The notes below the pieces were generated by a model. It saw nothing but the letters and a program-made list of their open reading frames with translations. It ran no database searches and was not told the DNA's origin. Below, one piece after another: positions 37,023 through 55,800 of a stretch of DNA of 64,000 nucleotides; position 1 is the first letter of the stretch; every line of letters starts with the position of its first letter. The DNA is from Triplophysa rosa (lineage: Eukaryota; Chordata; Actinopteri; Cypriniformes; Nemacheilidae): NCBI RefSeq assembly GCF_024868665.1, contig NC_079899.1, forward strand, positions 26,938,810 to 27,002,809, in the 5' to 3' direction. The translations under genes were made by a program, and so were the position numbers.

Positions 37023-38457
37023 ACACGTTTAATGTCCTCACGTGCCTGAGGATTTCAAAGAAGACGCATCCGGCACTCCACATGTCCATCTTCTCAGAGT
37101 AATGTCCATCTGTCAACAAACATTCAGGTGCTCTGTACCAGCGGGTGGAGATGTATTCTGTGTGAGGAGGTTTGGAGTAGATGCTTCTGCACGAGCCAAA
37201 GTCTGCCAGCTTCAGCACATCATTCTAGAAACAGATATTCCAAATGACAATCCTTTTTTTTCTCATCGCGAGTTCATTCGTGCGTGACTTTTATTGAAGG
37301 TTTTACTTGCTTTGATCAAGATGTTCTCTGGCTTCACATCTCTGTGAAATATTCCATGGCTGAAAAACAGATGCTCAGAAATGAACGCATGCGTGGTGGT
37401 CACGTCACACGTGTGTATTGAGTTTTGGCTAGACTCACCTGTGCATGTGATCCAGAGATCCGCACAACTGATACATGTAATGTTTGACTTTCCTCTCGGC
37501 CAAAGGGTACTGCCGCCCTGCAGGTGAACATGTGAGAATCATTTAGGTGTCTTTACATTCAACCTTATGTTATGCTATGTATGACTGTTAGGGTGAAATA
37601 AACACAATACCTTTAATAAATTCATACATGTTCATTTCCATGAGCTCACATATCAATGACAGAGTTCCAGAGTCTTGATCGCTGTAAAACACGCGACTGT
37701 GATCATCTGTCAAATCTTCATTCGATCAACAATACAGTCGTCACGTTTGTACAGAGTTACTCACTAAACGAGTTCATGGAGCTGAAGGATGTTGAGATGT
37801 GGACCGAGTCTCTTCATGGCTTGAACTTCTCTCAGACTGTGAGCCTGATCCACACTGACAACAATTCATAACATTTAATATCATGTCATTATTATTGTTT
37901 ACTGTAATTGCCATTGAAGACGTGTGCAGATACACAAGGTCATGTCCAGTGTCTGATGACGTCACACCTGTCTATGGGCTGTTTCATGGTTTTACAGGCG
38001 TAATATTTCCCGTCCTTCAGACTCTGAACCTTCATGACCTCAGAGAAAGTTCCCTCTCCGATCTTTCTGATGACTCTATAATCTACAGCAAACCAACGAC
38101 AAAGAAACAATAAACAGCAACAACAACGACAATAAAATAAGAAAATGAACGTGACTCACGGTTCATTCCTCAAACAATCACGTCACATGACAGAAATATA
38201 GATTTAATTCTACAATCAATAACGTTAAACTGCGTGTTTGAACAGAAAGATACATTAAATAAATGACATTGATCGGCGAACTCCAGCACGAATCATGCGG
38301 CCAGTGGTCACCATGGCAACGGCGCGCGGCTGAACTCTGACCTGCCTCCAGAGGCGACATCCACCTGACCCCTCACATCCTTCAAAATTTATATGAATAA
38401 TAGTGATATTAAAAGATGAATGTCACCTCTGCTCGTCAGGTGATCCGTGCGCTCCAT
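35754..38457 (-). CDS. mok: MOK serine/threonine kinase (RAGE-1, MAPK/MAK/MRK overlapping)
   Basis: Twelve exons on the minus strand: 38457-38427, 38082-37968, 37854-37765, 37681-37611, 37517-37439, 37359-37311, 37224-37046, 36957-36856, 36748-36575, 36482-36362, 36128-35937 and 35825-35754, giving 424 residues (human 419). MOK is a CMGC kinase related to MAK and ICK and linked to cilia. Visible motifs: glycine loop [10 protein letters not shown], catalytic loop [13 protein letters not shown], activation loop [13 protein letters not shown] with the MAPK-like TEY, and [16 protein letters not shown]. If exon 11 is not spliced, translation stops at 35925 with a different end, VIE, after 404 residues. 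Two introns, after 37311 and after 37046, need GC donors to keep the frame. Confidence 0.93.
36162..36312. mobile_element. Short TTAA-flanked MITE in mok intron 10
   Basis: It begins TTAAAGGGTTAGTTCACCC, ends AGGTGGAGTTTCCCTTTAA, and is almost wholly palindromic (CACCCTCAAGTTGTTG versus CAACTTGAGGGTG). It belongs to the same family as 3099-3464. Confidence 0.75.
36990..37022. repeat. (CA)n microsatellite in mok intron 7
   Basis: About 12 CA units with a CG interruption near the end, in the intron between mok exons 7 and 8. Confidence 0.9.
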
Positions 38458-38754
38458 CGCGCGCTGCGGTCGATCATCTGATCATGTGTTTTTAATCTGA
38501 TCGAGCTTCACCAGGTCATCTTGACAAATTTCCCGCTGTAGCATCACTGCGTCGCGTTTAGAAATGTGACAGATTATTATTATTCGTTTATTACAGACTG
38601 TGTCTCGTCAAGATTTGTTTTTTTCTTTTCTTTTTTTTCTTCTTCGGTAAAAACACAAACGGGCTTCCGTACGCCAACGGACGCGCATGCGCAAAGTGAG
38701 CACGCACAGACGGTCGTGTGTCAGATGCAGAGCTCAATAGAAATTGATTACAAT

Positions 38755-38785
<31 letters not shown>

Positions 38786-38790
38786 CAACT
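38458..38790. promoter_or_regulatory. Probable bidirectional promoter mok/nemf
   Basis: Only 333 bases separate the mok and nemf start codons, which face apart. The interval has a T-rich run (38617-38640), the CpG-containing ACGGACGCGCATGCGCAAAG (38679-38698) and an (AAT)n run (38757-38785) just before the nemf ATG. ACGCGCATGCGCA resembles an NRF1 site, common in housekeeping bidirectional promoters. Function is inferred. Confidence 0.5.
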
Positions 38791-46039
<7,249 letters not shown>

Positions 46040-46072
46040 TTTTACTTGACTTGTGAAAGACTGAATATTTAC

Positions 46073-46078
46073 AATAAA
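46073..46078 (+). terminator. Poly(A) signal of nemf
   Basis: AATAAA lies 34 bases after the nemf stop codon, which implies a very short 3' UTR. Confidence 0.65.
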
Positions 46079-46167
46079 CATTATGTTTTATAACAGAACA
46101 TAAGATGCTTCATGTTTCTATTGAACAAGAATACTTTCATCACATTATGTGATTCACAAACCTTCTA

Positions 46168-46745
46168 TTAAAGGGGTCATATGGCGTGAACACGTGTTTT
46201 TCTGTGTCTTTGGTGTGTTATAAGTCACTCATGCATGTATTAGATGTGTAAAATTGCAGAAATGAAAGTGTGGGAACAAAAGAGTCATTCTATGTAAAAG
46301 CGAATGCTCACCCAGACCTGCCTGAAACACCTCGTGTAGCCACACCCCCACAAATCCGTCAGTTGGTGGTCTGATTTCACTAAGACCGCCCAAATGTAGA
46401 CGCAAGTAAGGTGGGCGTACCTGTCAGTACAATTGAAGAGGAACCTGATGTACATAGACAACTTGATTAATATAATCTAGAAATTGTTGAAATAGCTAAA
46501 CCCCTTGACATTGTAAAACTGCACATGTATTTATACCAAAAATAAATCCAGGTCTGTTTTTTGTGATTAATCATTGCTGTAAAGAACTGTTGTTTTTGTA
46601 AATCTTGTAGTAGTTTTATTAGAGCTATGATTCCTCTTAAGTGGACGTTTGCGCTTTTAATGCTTCTGCCATTACGGAGTTGCATCAAATCTCTGCCCCT
46701 TTATTGTGCACACCACTGTCTAAAACCTAAAAAGTGACATTTTTA
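46168..46745. mobile_element. Kolobok-like non-autonomous element (right end unclear)
   Basis: TTAA followed by AGGGGTCATATGGCGTGAAC matches the terminal type AGGGGTCATATG seen also at 59714. A segment at 46304-46349 (GCGAATGCTCACCCAGACC, CTGAAACACCTCGTGTAGCC) occurs in reverse complement at 62490-62533, next to a THAP ORF. The TTAA target and THAP link suggest Kolobok. The right terminus was not found. Confidence 0.5.
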
Positions 46746-48070
46746 TAAGAAAAAATCACTGCTTTCTATTACTTGTAAAGGCTAATTATAAAAAGATGTA
46801 ATATGAGGGAATGATGCGGTATGAAATGTACTGTAATTGAACACTGAATTAATTCATTTCGGTTTAAACAAATTTGATGCATTTATGAACTGTAATTTGT
46901 GAATATAAAGTGTTTACAAAAAGTGTAAACTTGCTCTCTTTATCTTCATCCCCAGCACTGCACTTTTGCTGTCGCTAAACGCACAAGTCTTGAAGTATGA
47001 GCTGATCAATTGAATCAGGTATGTTAGATCAGAGAGATATGGAAAATATGTGAAAAAGTGATGGGGGTTTTCCAGGAACAGGATTGGGAAACACTGATCT
47101 AATTCACTGCCTAAACAAGTTATGCCGCAATATAATTAATCAGAATATTGTACTTGATATTTGAAATGTTGCATTGTTTTTTTCTTGTACAGCTGCTTTG
47201 ATGCAATGTAAATGGATTGTTAGTTTTATTCATTCTTAACTCCGTTCCAGCATCTCAGGCTATATTCATGGCGAGGACCAGTCAATGAGGGTAAATTAAT
47301 CTCCAATCCATACACAAGTCTGTTTTGTGCACAAGTCGATCCATCAATGCAAATTGTAAAAAGCGCTATAAAAATGACTCTAGTTTACTTGACACATAGA
47401 CTTTTTCTGTCCATTATTGCAAATTCTCTTTTGACTTGTTGATAACACACCTAAAGTATCTTTAGCTCATATTTTGTAAGACTTGCAGTAATACCATGAG
47501 AGTTGTACTTTACATCATAACAAGGTATATAACATCTATACTGTATATGTGTGCACATATAAATGTATATAATACGTATGTGTATATTTTACATTTTCAG
47601 ATTCACATCACATTTTAATGTCAATCTATTGTTTATTTAACATGTTCTTAGTGTGTTTTACTTGTACAGCTGCTTTGATACAATTCAAATGGTTAAAAGA
47701 ATAAAGTTAACTTAATCTTCAGAATAAGACATTAGCACTCAAGAGTTTTTGCTGTGTTCATATCTAATGTAAAACATCTACTGGCAGATCATTCAGAAAC
47801 GCACAGTAAAATCAACAAATCACAGATTGGTCAACGGGTATGTAGTTTACTGCTGGTGGTCTCATAACTGAAGCCAATATATTCCGGGGATGAATTAAAA
47901 TACTCAGCATCAATCACATGAAGCTACACTTCATTTTGATCAGATCGGATGAATCACTGCATTAGGGTGATGGAAGTGGAGTTTGTAGTTAATAGACCAT
48001 TTAATGTCCTTCTGCTGTTTTTTTAAAGCCATGGTAGACACAAATATGGTCCGTATTTGATTGAGCAAAT

Positions 48071-48076
48071 TTTATT
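48071..48076 (-). terminator. Candidate poly(A) signal of klhdc2
   Basis: TTTATT on the plus strand (AATAAA on minus) lies about 250 bases past the klhdc2 stop codon. Confidence 0.45.
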
Positions 48077-48323
48077 CTATAAACTGTAATGTGACCACAA
48101 TAAAAAAGTCAACAATAATACAGGGACATTAGCTAATGAATGTGGGTTAAGTTAAAAAACATCTTTTTGTTATGACCAGATATCTTCTTTTGTAAATCAT
48201 TTTGTTTTTCTACATGAAATTCAGGCCCAAACATCACTGATGTTTTTGTGTCTAGTCTCACCCTCAAACTATAAGATACAATAAAGATTTTCATCATGTA
48301 AAGTGACAGCGAGGTTTTGATCT

Positions 48324-51300
48324 TCAAGCATCTCCAATGATTCTCTGTTTGAGCTGAAGAAGCAGATGTTTGGGTAAAACATCCCACAGGTGCTCCGTCG
48401 GTTTTCTGTACTGGACAGCTGCATCTAAACACAACCTGAACACACACACAGCACAATAAACACACACACAATCAGAGGTGTGTTGCTGTAGGAAAAACCT
48501 GACCCGGCCTCACCTGAGCAGTGATTTGGGCAGCACGCTGAATACCAACAGATCATTGCTATGAGCCTGTAAACATGAAAACATTCATGAATTTAAAGGA
48601 GAACCAGACTCATGCTTGGTGTAACTATAGATCTGACACAACTAGGATTTGAAGTTACTTATCGTTAAGACGAAAGGGCTTTATAAAATGTTAAAACCAC
48701 AGATGAAAATCAATTTCTAACAAAAGGAAAATCTAGTTGCTAGTTGATGAAATGATTCACTTTCAGTTTTCTTGTATTTCTGAGAGTAAAATCTCACCGC
48801 TAGTTCATTAGAGAGAAGATTATTGGCACAACCTCCAAACACAAATACTTCACCGTCATGACCCAAACACGCTGTGTGCCACAATCTGCAGAAAACACAA
48901 AAACGCACACACGTAAAGCTCTTCGCCAATGAGACACGTCACACATCACATCAGTGTCAGAATGCAGACGCACCTGGGACGTCCTGCGTGCTCGGGATTG
49001 AATGGTTTCCACTCATTTTTACTGACGCAGTAGATCCAAGCATCACCTGGAAAAACAAACACTCGAATGAAGCACCGGCGTGCTCGCTTTGGCAGACAAA
49101 CGTTGCATTACATGCGTCACTCACTCAGCGTTTCTCTGTTGGTGGTGAAGCCACCGAAGAGAAAGAGATGATCAGGTGACACTGAGGTCAGAGAGTGCCA
49201 CGAACGACCCGTGGGACCGCGTTGAGGAAAACATCTAAAGTCAAATATGCATATTGATATCACAGAATTTCAATGACCTTTCAACTGCTATAAACACAGT
49301 CAACTCACATTTCACTCCATGTCCACGTGTCCAGGTTGATGTAGTACAAATCATTGAGACGATGGTCCTGCAAAATAGGGACACTCTTTAACACAGAATC
49401 ACATTGGCACTACAGAGAAGACGAATCTTCACTATCTAAACTAAACAATCTCTCACCAAATAACGACCTCCAAAGACGTAACCTCTGTTATCCAGCGTGG
49501 CACAGGCGTGAGCAGCACGCGGCGACGGAGCATTTCCCTGTCCACATACAGACAACAGTCAACAGCGTCGTATCAAAGCTGATGATGAAGATGAATCAGT
49601 CAAATGTTTCACCTTTGTGATGGGTTGGCTCCACGTCAATGTCTCGAGATCCAGGATGTGAATGTGATTGTTCCAACCTCTGCCCACATGATTTCCCTGA
49701 GAAACATTCATCATCTGCTCAGCATTCATTCAAATTGATTTTCATAAGGATCGAAACATACAGCGACTCACCATTTCATCAAGCTCAAAGGTTCCTCTGT
49801 GACCGGGCGGTGCGGCGTAGCCATAGCCACCGAAATACACCAGCCTGTGTGAACAAATTATAAAAGCTAGAGGAAAATGAAACAAGTCAATGGGCCTCGT
49901 TCATTAACAGTGCACGTACACGCATGTGCAGCATGGGAATGTTTTCATGCGAAATGCCTAATCATGCTGAACAACATTGTGATTGTTGTTTCTGATTTTC
50001 TGATCTTTACCAAAACGTCTTGCTGTTGACCCTCTGAGACAAGAGTGAATCTTTACAGAGAGATAGAGGTGAGGTTGTCGCATACAGAGATGATTCGGCA
50101 CGTCTGTCCAAATGATCTACGGAAAGACTTTCTGCTAGATTCATAAACACGTACTTGTTTTTGTAAACCCAACAGCCCAGTTTGTCTTTACTCGTAGGCG
50201 CCAGGCCCTTTATATCGTTCATCTTTTCCCAGCGGAACGTTAGGCTTCTCAGTGGAAGACGATAAACCTACAGGACACCAAAGAGCAGAAGCAGTAAAAC
50301 GTCATGTGTTTGAAGTGAAGAATGGACATCAAACGAAGTGACGTGGACATGTATGGTATCCCATGCTCAGAATGCACAGAACACACACACGTCTGGTTTA
50401 TTATCTCCGTGGGGACAGTCCATAGGCGTAATGAGTTGTATACTGTACAAACTGTATATTTTATCCCCTACCCCTAACCCAACCCCTAAACCTAAAGATC
50501 ATAGAACACTTTTTGCATTTTTAGATTTGTAAAAAATATTGTTCTGTACAATTTATAAGCTTTTGTGCCCATGGGGACCTCAATTTTGGTCCCCACGGTG
50601 ACACGAGTCCCCATTGAATTGGTGTGCATTCAGGTTTAGGTCCCCACCGGGATATACAAACATGAACATGCACACACACGCGCACACACACAGCAGTGAG
50701 TAACATCCAGAGCAGTGGTTGACAGAGCAGTGGAAATTGGTACTTAGGTACACGTACTGTTACATTACTGAAACTGTATCAGCAATTAGGGGTTAGGCTC
50801 TAGGGCACCTCAGTTGTGGGTAATGAGAGCGCTGTTCATTCACTTCCTGTCGGTACTGAGACCCAACTCTCCAACTTTAGGTCAAACTGTAGTCGTACAG
50901 TAACCTACACTGTAAACCCTTTTGCTGTAGTTATGCTGCTAGTTGCCAGTAATTTATGGTAGATTTTTATTTAGCTAAATTATTGGCAACAGTGTGTTTC
51001 AAGATAAATTAATATTAAACATTAACAAGTCTTTATCTTTACGTGCGTGCGCATCCGTGTGTGTGTGTGTGTCTCTATGTCTATGTGTGTTAGTACGTGT
51101 GCATATTGTGTGTGTGGAGTGTTTTGTATGTGGGTATGTCTGTCTTCTGTGTTTTCAACCTTTTCTTGTTTTTGCAGGTACAACTTTAATTATTTTGCTT
51201 ATAGTCAATATGTCTCATGTACAGCTGCTTTGTAACAATGAAAATTTTAAAAGCGCTATATAAATAAAGTTGAGTTGAGTTTACAGAAAGAAAAGGATAA

Positions 51301-52171
51301 AATAACAGCCTCATGCAAAGCATTCTGGGAACCAGAAATCCACATAAACCTTTTTCTGCTTTTTTTCTAATTTTGGTTCCCAGAATGCTTTGCATGAGGC
51401 TGTTATTTTTTTTTTCTTCTGTAAGGATAAAGACTTGTTAATGTTTAATGATCATTTATCTTCGAACAAACTGTTGCCAGTAAATGACATTAATGTAAAT
51501 CTACAGTAAGTTACTGGCAAACTGCTGCCAGTAATACTGTAATTTCGACAGAAATTCTTTACAGTGTACCTAACTCTAATCTATATGTTAGATGAGTAAA
51601 CATTCGTACCAAATTTGTGTTTCCTCTGGCATGGTGACCTCCAAACAGATAGAGAAACCCATCCACACACGTGCCGCAGCTGCCTGACATGGAGTCCGGT
51701 ACATCACCCTTTGAACGCTTCATTTTCCTGCACGTCAAACTTTTATTAGTGAACATATTAAACATCACAATCCCTTTAGTTCCACCCCAAGTGTCAATAT
51801 ACCATCTTGCCGTCTCCATGTTGTATATCCAGATTTCATTCTTTGGCAAGTACAAGTCAGCAGCTTCAGCATTCTAATAGAATGACAGTGAGAACGTTTG
51901 AAACATGTCTTCAGATTTAACCGCAGGTGGTTGTTATATGAGTGTGACTGACCTTATAACCCCCCCACACAAACATGCAGGTGCCATCAGTGACTGCGAC
52001 GTGACCGCTGCGCTCCGCTGGACGCTTCCTGGACAAAATCATCTCCTCTTCGTCATCATCATCATCATCATCCAGCCAGTCAACGTCTCTAACCTCATGT
52101 TCCCATTCCAAACCCCTCTCATCATCATCATCATCATCATCCATGTTCTGCACATTGTCTTCTTCCTCCAT
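48324..52171 (-). CDS. klhdc2: Kelch domain-containing protein 2 (CUL2 substrate receptor)
   Basis: Thirteen exons on minus: 52171-51953, 51873-51803, 51727-51610, 50267-50155, 49844-49772, 49696-49613, 49537-49457, 49367-49309, 49234-49125, 49046-48974, 48885-48798, 48566-48514 and 48435-48324. They give 417 residues (human 406), all in phase. KLHDC2 is the kelch receptor of a CUL2-Elongin ligase that binds C-terminal glycine degrons. Kelch blades are visible: ERSGHVAVTDG..FVWGGYK, SMSGSCGTCVDGFLYLFGGHH, KDKLGCWVYKNKLVYFGGYG, PSPRAAHACATLDNRGYVFG, GRSWHSLTSVSPDHLFLFGG, LWHTACLGHDGEVFVFGGCA. The C-terminal LPKHLL region fits the BC/CUL2 box. The first ~45 residues are strongly acidic, with two seven-aspartate runs. 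I prefer KLHDC2 over KLHDC1 because of HHARGNTN and GEVFVFGGCANNL. Confidence 0.92.
50391..50690 (+). repeat. Dispersed repeat with GGTCCCCAC motifs, copy 1
   Basis: It shares near-identical sequence and orientation with 61296-61565: GTGGGGACAGTCCATAGGCG, AAACCTAAAGATCATAGAAC, TTTTGGTCCCCACGGTGACA, GGTCCCCACCGGGATATACA. Terminal GTGGGGAC versus GTCCCCAC strings are inverted, so it is probably a non-autonomous DNA element. It lies in a klhdc2 intron. Confidence 0.7.
50908..51566. mobile_element. MITE with CACTGTAAA termini and TA duplication, carrying an inserted repeat
   Basis: The left end TA-CACTGTAAACCC and right end CTTTACAGTG-TA are inverted and flanked by TA. It contains ACATTAACAAGTCTTTATC and GCATTCTGGGAACC strings like those in 60320-61151. 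A GT-rich composite repeat (about 51046-51280) has inserted inside it. Confidence 0.7.
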
Positions 52172-52889
52172 TATTTGTTACTACACACGTTTTCTGCTGT
52201 GTTTACGTTCACGCGCACAGAGAGAAAGCCACAGACGGGGGAGGGGGGGTTGTAACTCTGTAAGTGAAAGTGCTTTATCAATAGCTACGTGTTAGTTGGA
52301 TATGCGTGTGACATTAATAATCATTGCTAATAATCAGTTAGTGTGTCTGATCTATTGTAATCAATCATGCGCGTGATCGTGTTGTTCCTGACTGATGCAC
52401 GCGCGCTGTAATGTCAAAAGAATACTCACGCGAGTGAACACTAGTGACGCTGACAACGGTTCCCTCTGTTAAATAATCGAGTCATGAAAACAAGTTCACC
52501 CATTTCACCTAAAGCCATTTTAATGTATAAAGCCGTGACTGGAAATGCCCGCTGGTAATATTACGTCGCCATATTTGTGAGGTCAGTGTACTGCGCATGT
52601 GCAGTGTATAGAAGCGCGCGGAGCGAGGATCGTCATGCTAGTGTTACGCCACAGATCAGACGTGAAACGTCGTTAAAACGGATTTGTTAACTGATCAGTT
52701 AATTGAATCGACTTGTTACTTTTATTCATTATATCTGGAAGAGTTATGAAAGAGTTGGTTTGTTAACGTTAGAGTTTAAGCAAGAGAACAGCAGAATCTA
52801 CAGGTTCGTTCAATTTGGCATTAACGTGTTTTCATGAAACTTGAATCAGTAATGCCAAGTAGTTAATGTCATAACCAGTGTCAGTCAGG
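52172..52889. promoter_or_regulatory. Divergent promoter region klhdc2/lrr1
   Basis: 718 bases separate the opposite start codons. CpG-containing segments near 52368-52440 and 52595-52640 (TACTGCGCATGTGCAGTG, NRF1-like) are the likely promoter cores. Assignment is by position only. Confidence 0.45.
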
Positions 52890-55800
52890 ATGAAGTTGCA
52901 GTGTGATGTGGAGGTTATTAATCGGATGTTGCCGACATTCGGAATGAAGAATAAAGGCAAATCGAGTCGAGCGGTTTTATCCATCGGGAAACATGTGGAC
53001 AGTTTGTGTTTACTGATCTGCACATCTAAAGACAGAAGCGGATCCAAGTACAAGGCAAGACCTTTTCATCTCCTGTACAGACATGATCATGTAATGCTTC
53101 AGTTGTTTTAATGCCCGTTCAAAAGCCAAGATCCTATTCAGTTGTAAAAGTACACATTCATGTTTTGTGTCCAGCTGAAGGAGAATATTGAAAAGTTCTT
53201 TACGTGGTTTGTTGAAGAGGGGAAAGCTACAGTTCGACTCAAGGAACCGGCTGTTGACATCTGTTTGAGTAAAGTAAGAATGTTCATCTGCAGTCACGAT
53301 AGAGCTTCACATGTTTCACATTTCTGTTGTCATTTTATTTCCCTCAATGTCAGTTCTCTTTTCTTACATTTATACCCTCAATCTGCAGTAACCTGACTTG
53401 ATTCACAGATGCCAGGAGAAATATTCTGTGCAGTTGCTTTGTTTTTCTCCACACATTCTTTATGAATTGAGATGTCATTCTGTTGGTTTTGTACCACTGT
53501 ATATCGAGTCTTTGAAATGACTTCTGGTGTTTTTCTTCTGCAGGCCGATATCAACGGCTTGAAAAACTTTCTCTCTGCTGCACGACTGGCGCACAGGGGA
53601 AGCAACACGGACACCCTCGCTCTTTCCACCCTCGCGCCGGCCCGGGCCAGAGACGTCGAGAAACCAAAGAAGAAGCTTACCATCTTGTCAAAGAAAGACT
53701 ACCCGCTCACGTCTAACTTTCCTTATTCCCTGGAGCAGCTGCAGGTGTCCTACTGCAAGCTATCCAGGGTGGACATGCGCATGCTCTCGCTCAAAGCTCT
53801 CCGCAGGTTAGATCTCAGCAACAATCACATCAAGACGCTGCCGTCCACCATCGGGGACCTGACCTTCCTCACTGAATTAATTCTTCACAACAATCATCTG
53901 GAGAGTTTAAGTCATGCTTTGTGTGATTCCACTCTGCAGGCGTCTCTTCAGCATCTGGACCTGAGTCAGAACCAGCTGAAGGTTCTGCCTACTCGCTTCT
54001 GCCAGCTGCGAGAACTGGTGAACCTCAAACTAGACGATAACAAACTGGTGCAACTTCCTTTTCATATCGGGCGGCTCACAAAGATGCGATACCTGTCTGC
54101 TGCTCATAACCAGCTTACCGTGCTTCCCGGAGACTTCAGAAAGCTGAGTCTTGAAAACGTGGACCTGTTTGGGAACCCCTTTACTCGAGCTAACGCTCTG
54201 GAACACACCATCCATCTGACGTTTCCGCTGACGCTGCAGGAGCTGACGTTGCGTGCTGTGGTGGACCGCAGGTGAGGGCCGATGAAGCTGCTCATGGAGT
54301 CACATATCAATAAGCGGGTTTCCATCACTCTGGTTTTATTCGCATTTTGAAGTTTCGCATCAGAAACGAGTGATGGAAATGCCAAATTTCGAATTAAAAA
54401 CCCTTAATTCGCAAAAAGTTTTTACGCTCGCTTGAGGTGGTTTTTCAGTTTTGCGAAAAAGGGTTAATGCGAATAATGGGAGATGGAAACGCATTTGCCG
54501 AATAAATTCCCCCAAAAAGCCACGTAACTGCACTATGAGACGGCCTAACCTGACTAACCAGACTACTGATCTTGTTACACAGCATCAGAAATGTTGTGAC
54601 GGTCATTCTTAAATGCCTGAGCAAAGTCGTCAAAGTATTCTGTAATTGCCTCTTAGAACTGTCACAACTGTGTTTCCCAAACAGCAGGCATCCACAAAAG
54701 CACCGCATTTATTGTGTTTCGTAATCGTCTGCTTGCGCAAGTATTATTCTATATGAAAATCATTATATTCAGTGGCTTTTCTTACTTTTCTTACTGATAT
54801 TTAGTGGCAGTTTATTAGGAAGTGACAGTTGACTATTTGGATGGAAACGGTGCTTATTCGAAAATGTTTGATGCGATATTCCAATTTTGCGCATAAGCTA
54901 AATTCGCAACTCTGGATGGAAACACGGCTAATGACACGTTCCTTTGAGGCTCAGTAAAAAGCCACTTGTGTCTATTTCACACATACTTCATGTGCGGTGC
55001 GGAGGCGGCATGCACTGGATGTGTTTTCACATATACTGCGTTTGCAGAGCGCTGCCGATCGATGGCTTCCGTGATCCACAAATTCAACGATTTTACATTG
55101 AGTCATTTAGCAGACGCTTTTATCCAAGCGACTCACAGAGAGTTCAGGGAGCAATAAGCGATGTCATACAGGAGCAATAATACAATAGGTGCTGATACAA
55201 AGTTACTAGTTTCAACAAAAGCCAGAACAATACCAGTTGAGAGAAAGAGAGAGGGGTTAGGGTTTTCTCATTTGTCTGTCCAGTATTCACAGAAGAGGTG
55301 GGTTTTAAGTCGTTTTTTGAATGTTGTGAGAGATGTGGTTGACCGGACTAACTCGGTCCGGTCAACCACATCTCACAACATTCAAAAAACGACTTAAAAT
55401 CCATCTCTTCCACCAGGAAGGAGTTGTGAAGGAGAATGAGCGGGAAAGCGATTTACTGGCCTTATGGGAAGGCAATACAAGACGCCGCTGGTTTGCTGAA
55501 CGCAGGGATCTTGATGGGGTGGAGGAGGGTGTGAAAGTATGCCGGTGCAGATCCAGTGATAGTCCTGTAGGCGAGCATTAGTGACTTTAATCTGATACGG
55601 GCTTCATCCAGAGAGATGAAAAGGGCCGTCACATGAGAACCTTCTCCCCTACACGCATTATAACGTATTTAACATAAAAATATACTTTTAGATATCGGAT
55701 TAGGTGCTTTCGCAACTCCTTGTAAGTGTTTAGCGTTTTCTAGCTGTATGTATTATTTATAGTGAAATGACTATGTTTTCATGTCAATCTGTGTGATTTT

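Larger units (their letters stand above)
46040..48323. other. Convergent region between nemf and klhdc2, repeat-rich
   Basis: No gene is supported. It contains a Kolobok-like end at 46172. It also has two fragments of a dispersed repeat with CTTGTACAGCTGCTTTGATGC (about 47186 and 47663), related to the one at 51218. The rest is AT-rich. Confidence 0.5.

Noticed and set aside
48324..52171. Assignment as klhdc1
   Set aside because: Several blades match KLHDC2 better (GGHHARGNTN, GEVFVFGGCANNLL, LPKHLL end), although the two are close paralogues and LPKNEIWIYN also resembles KLHDC1.
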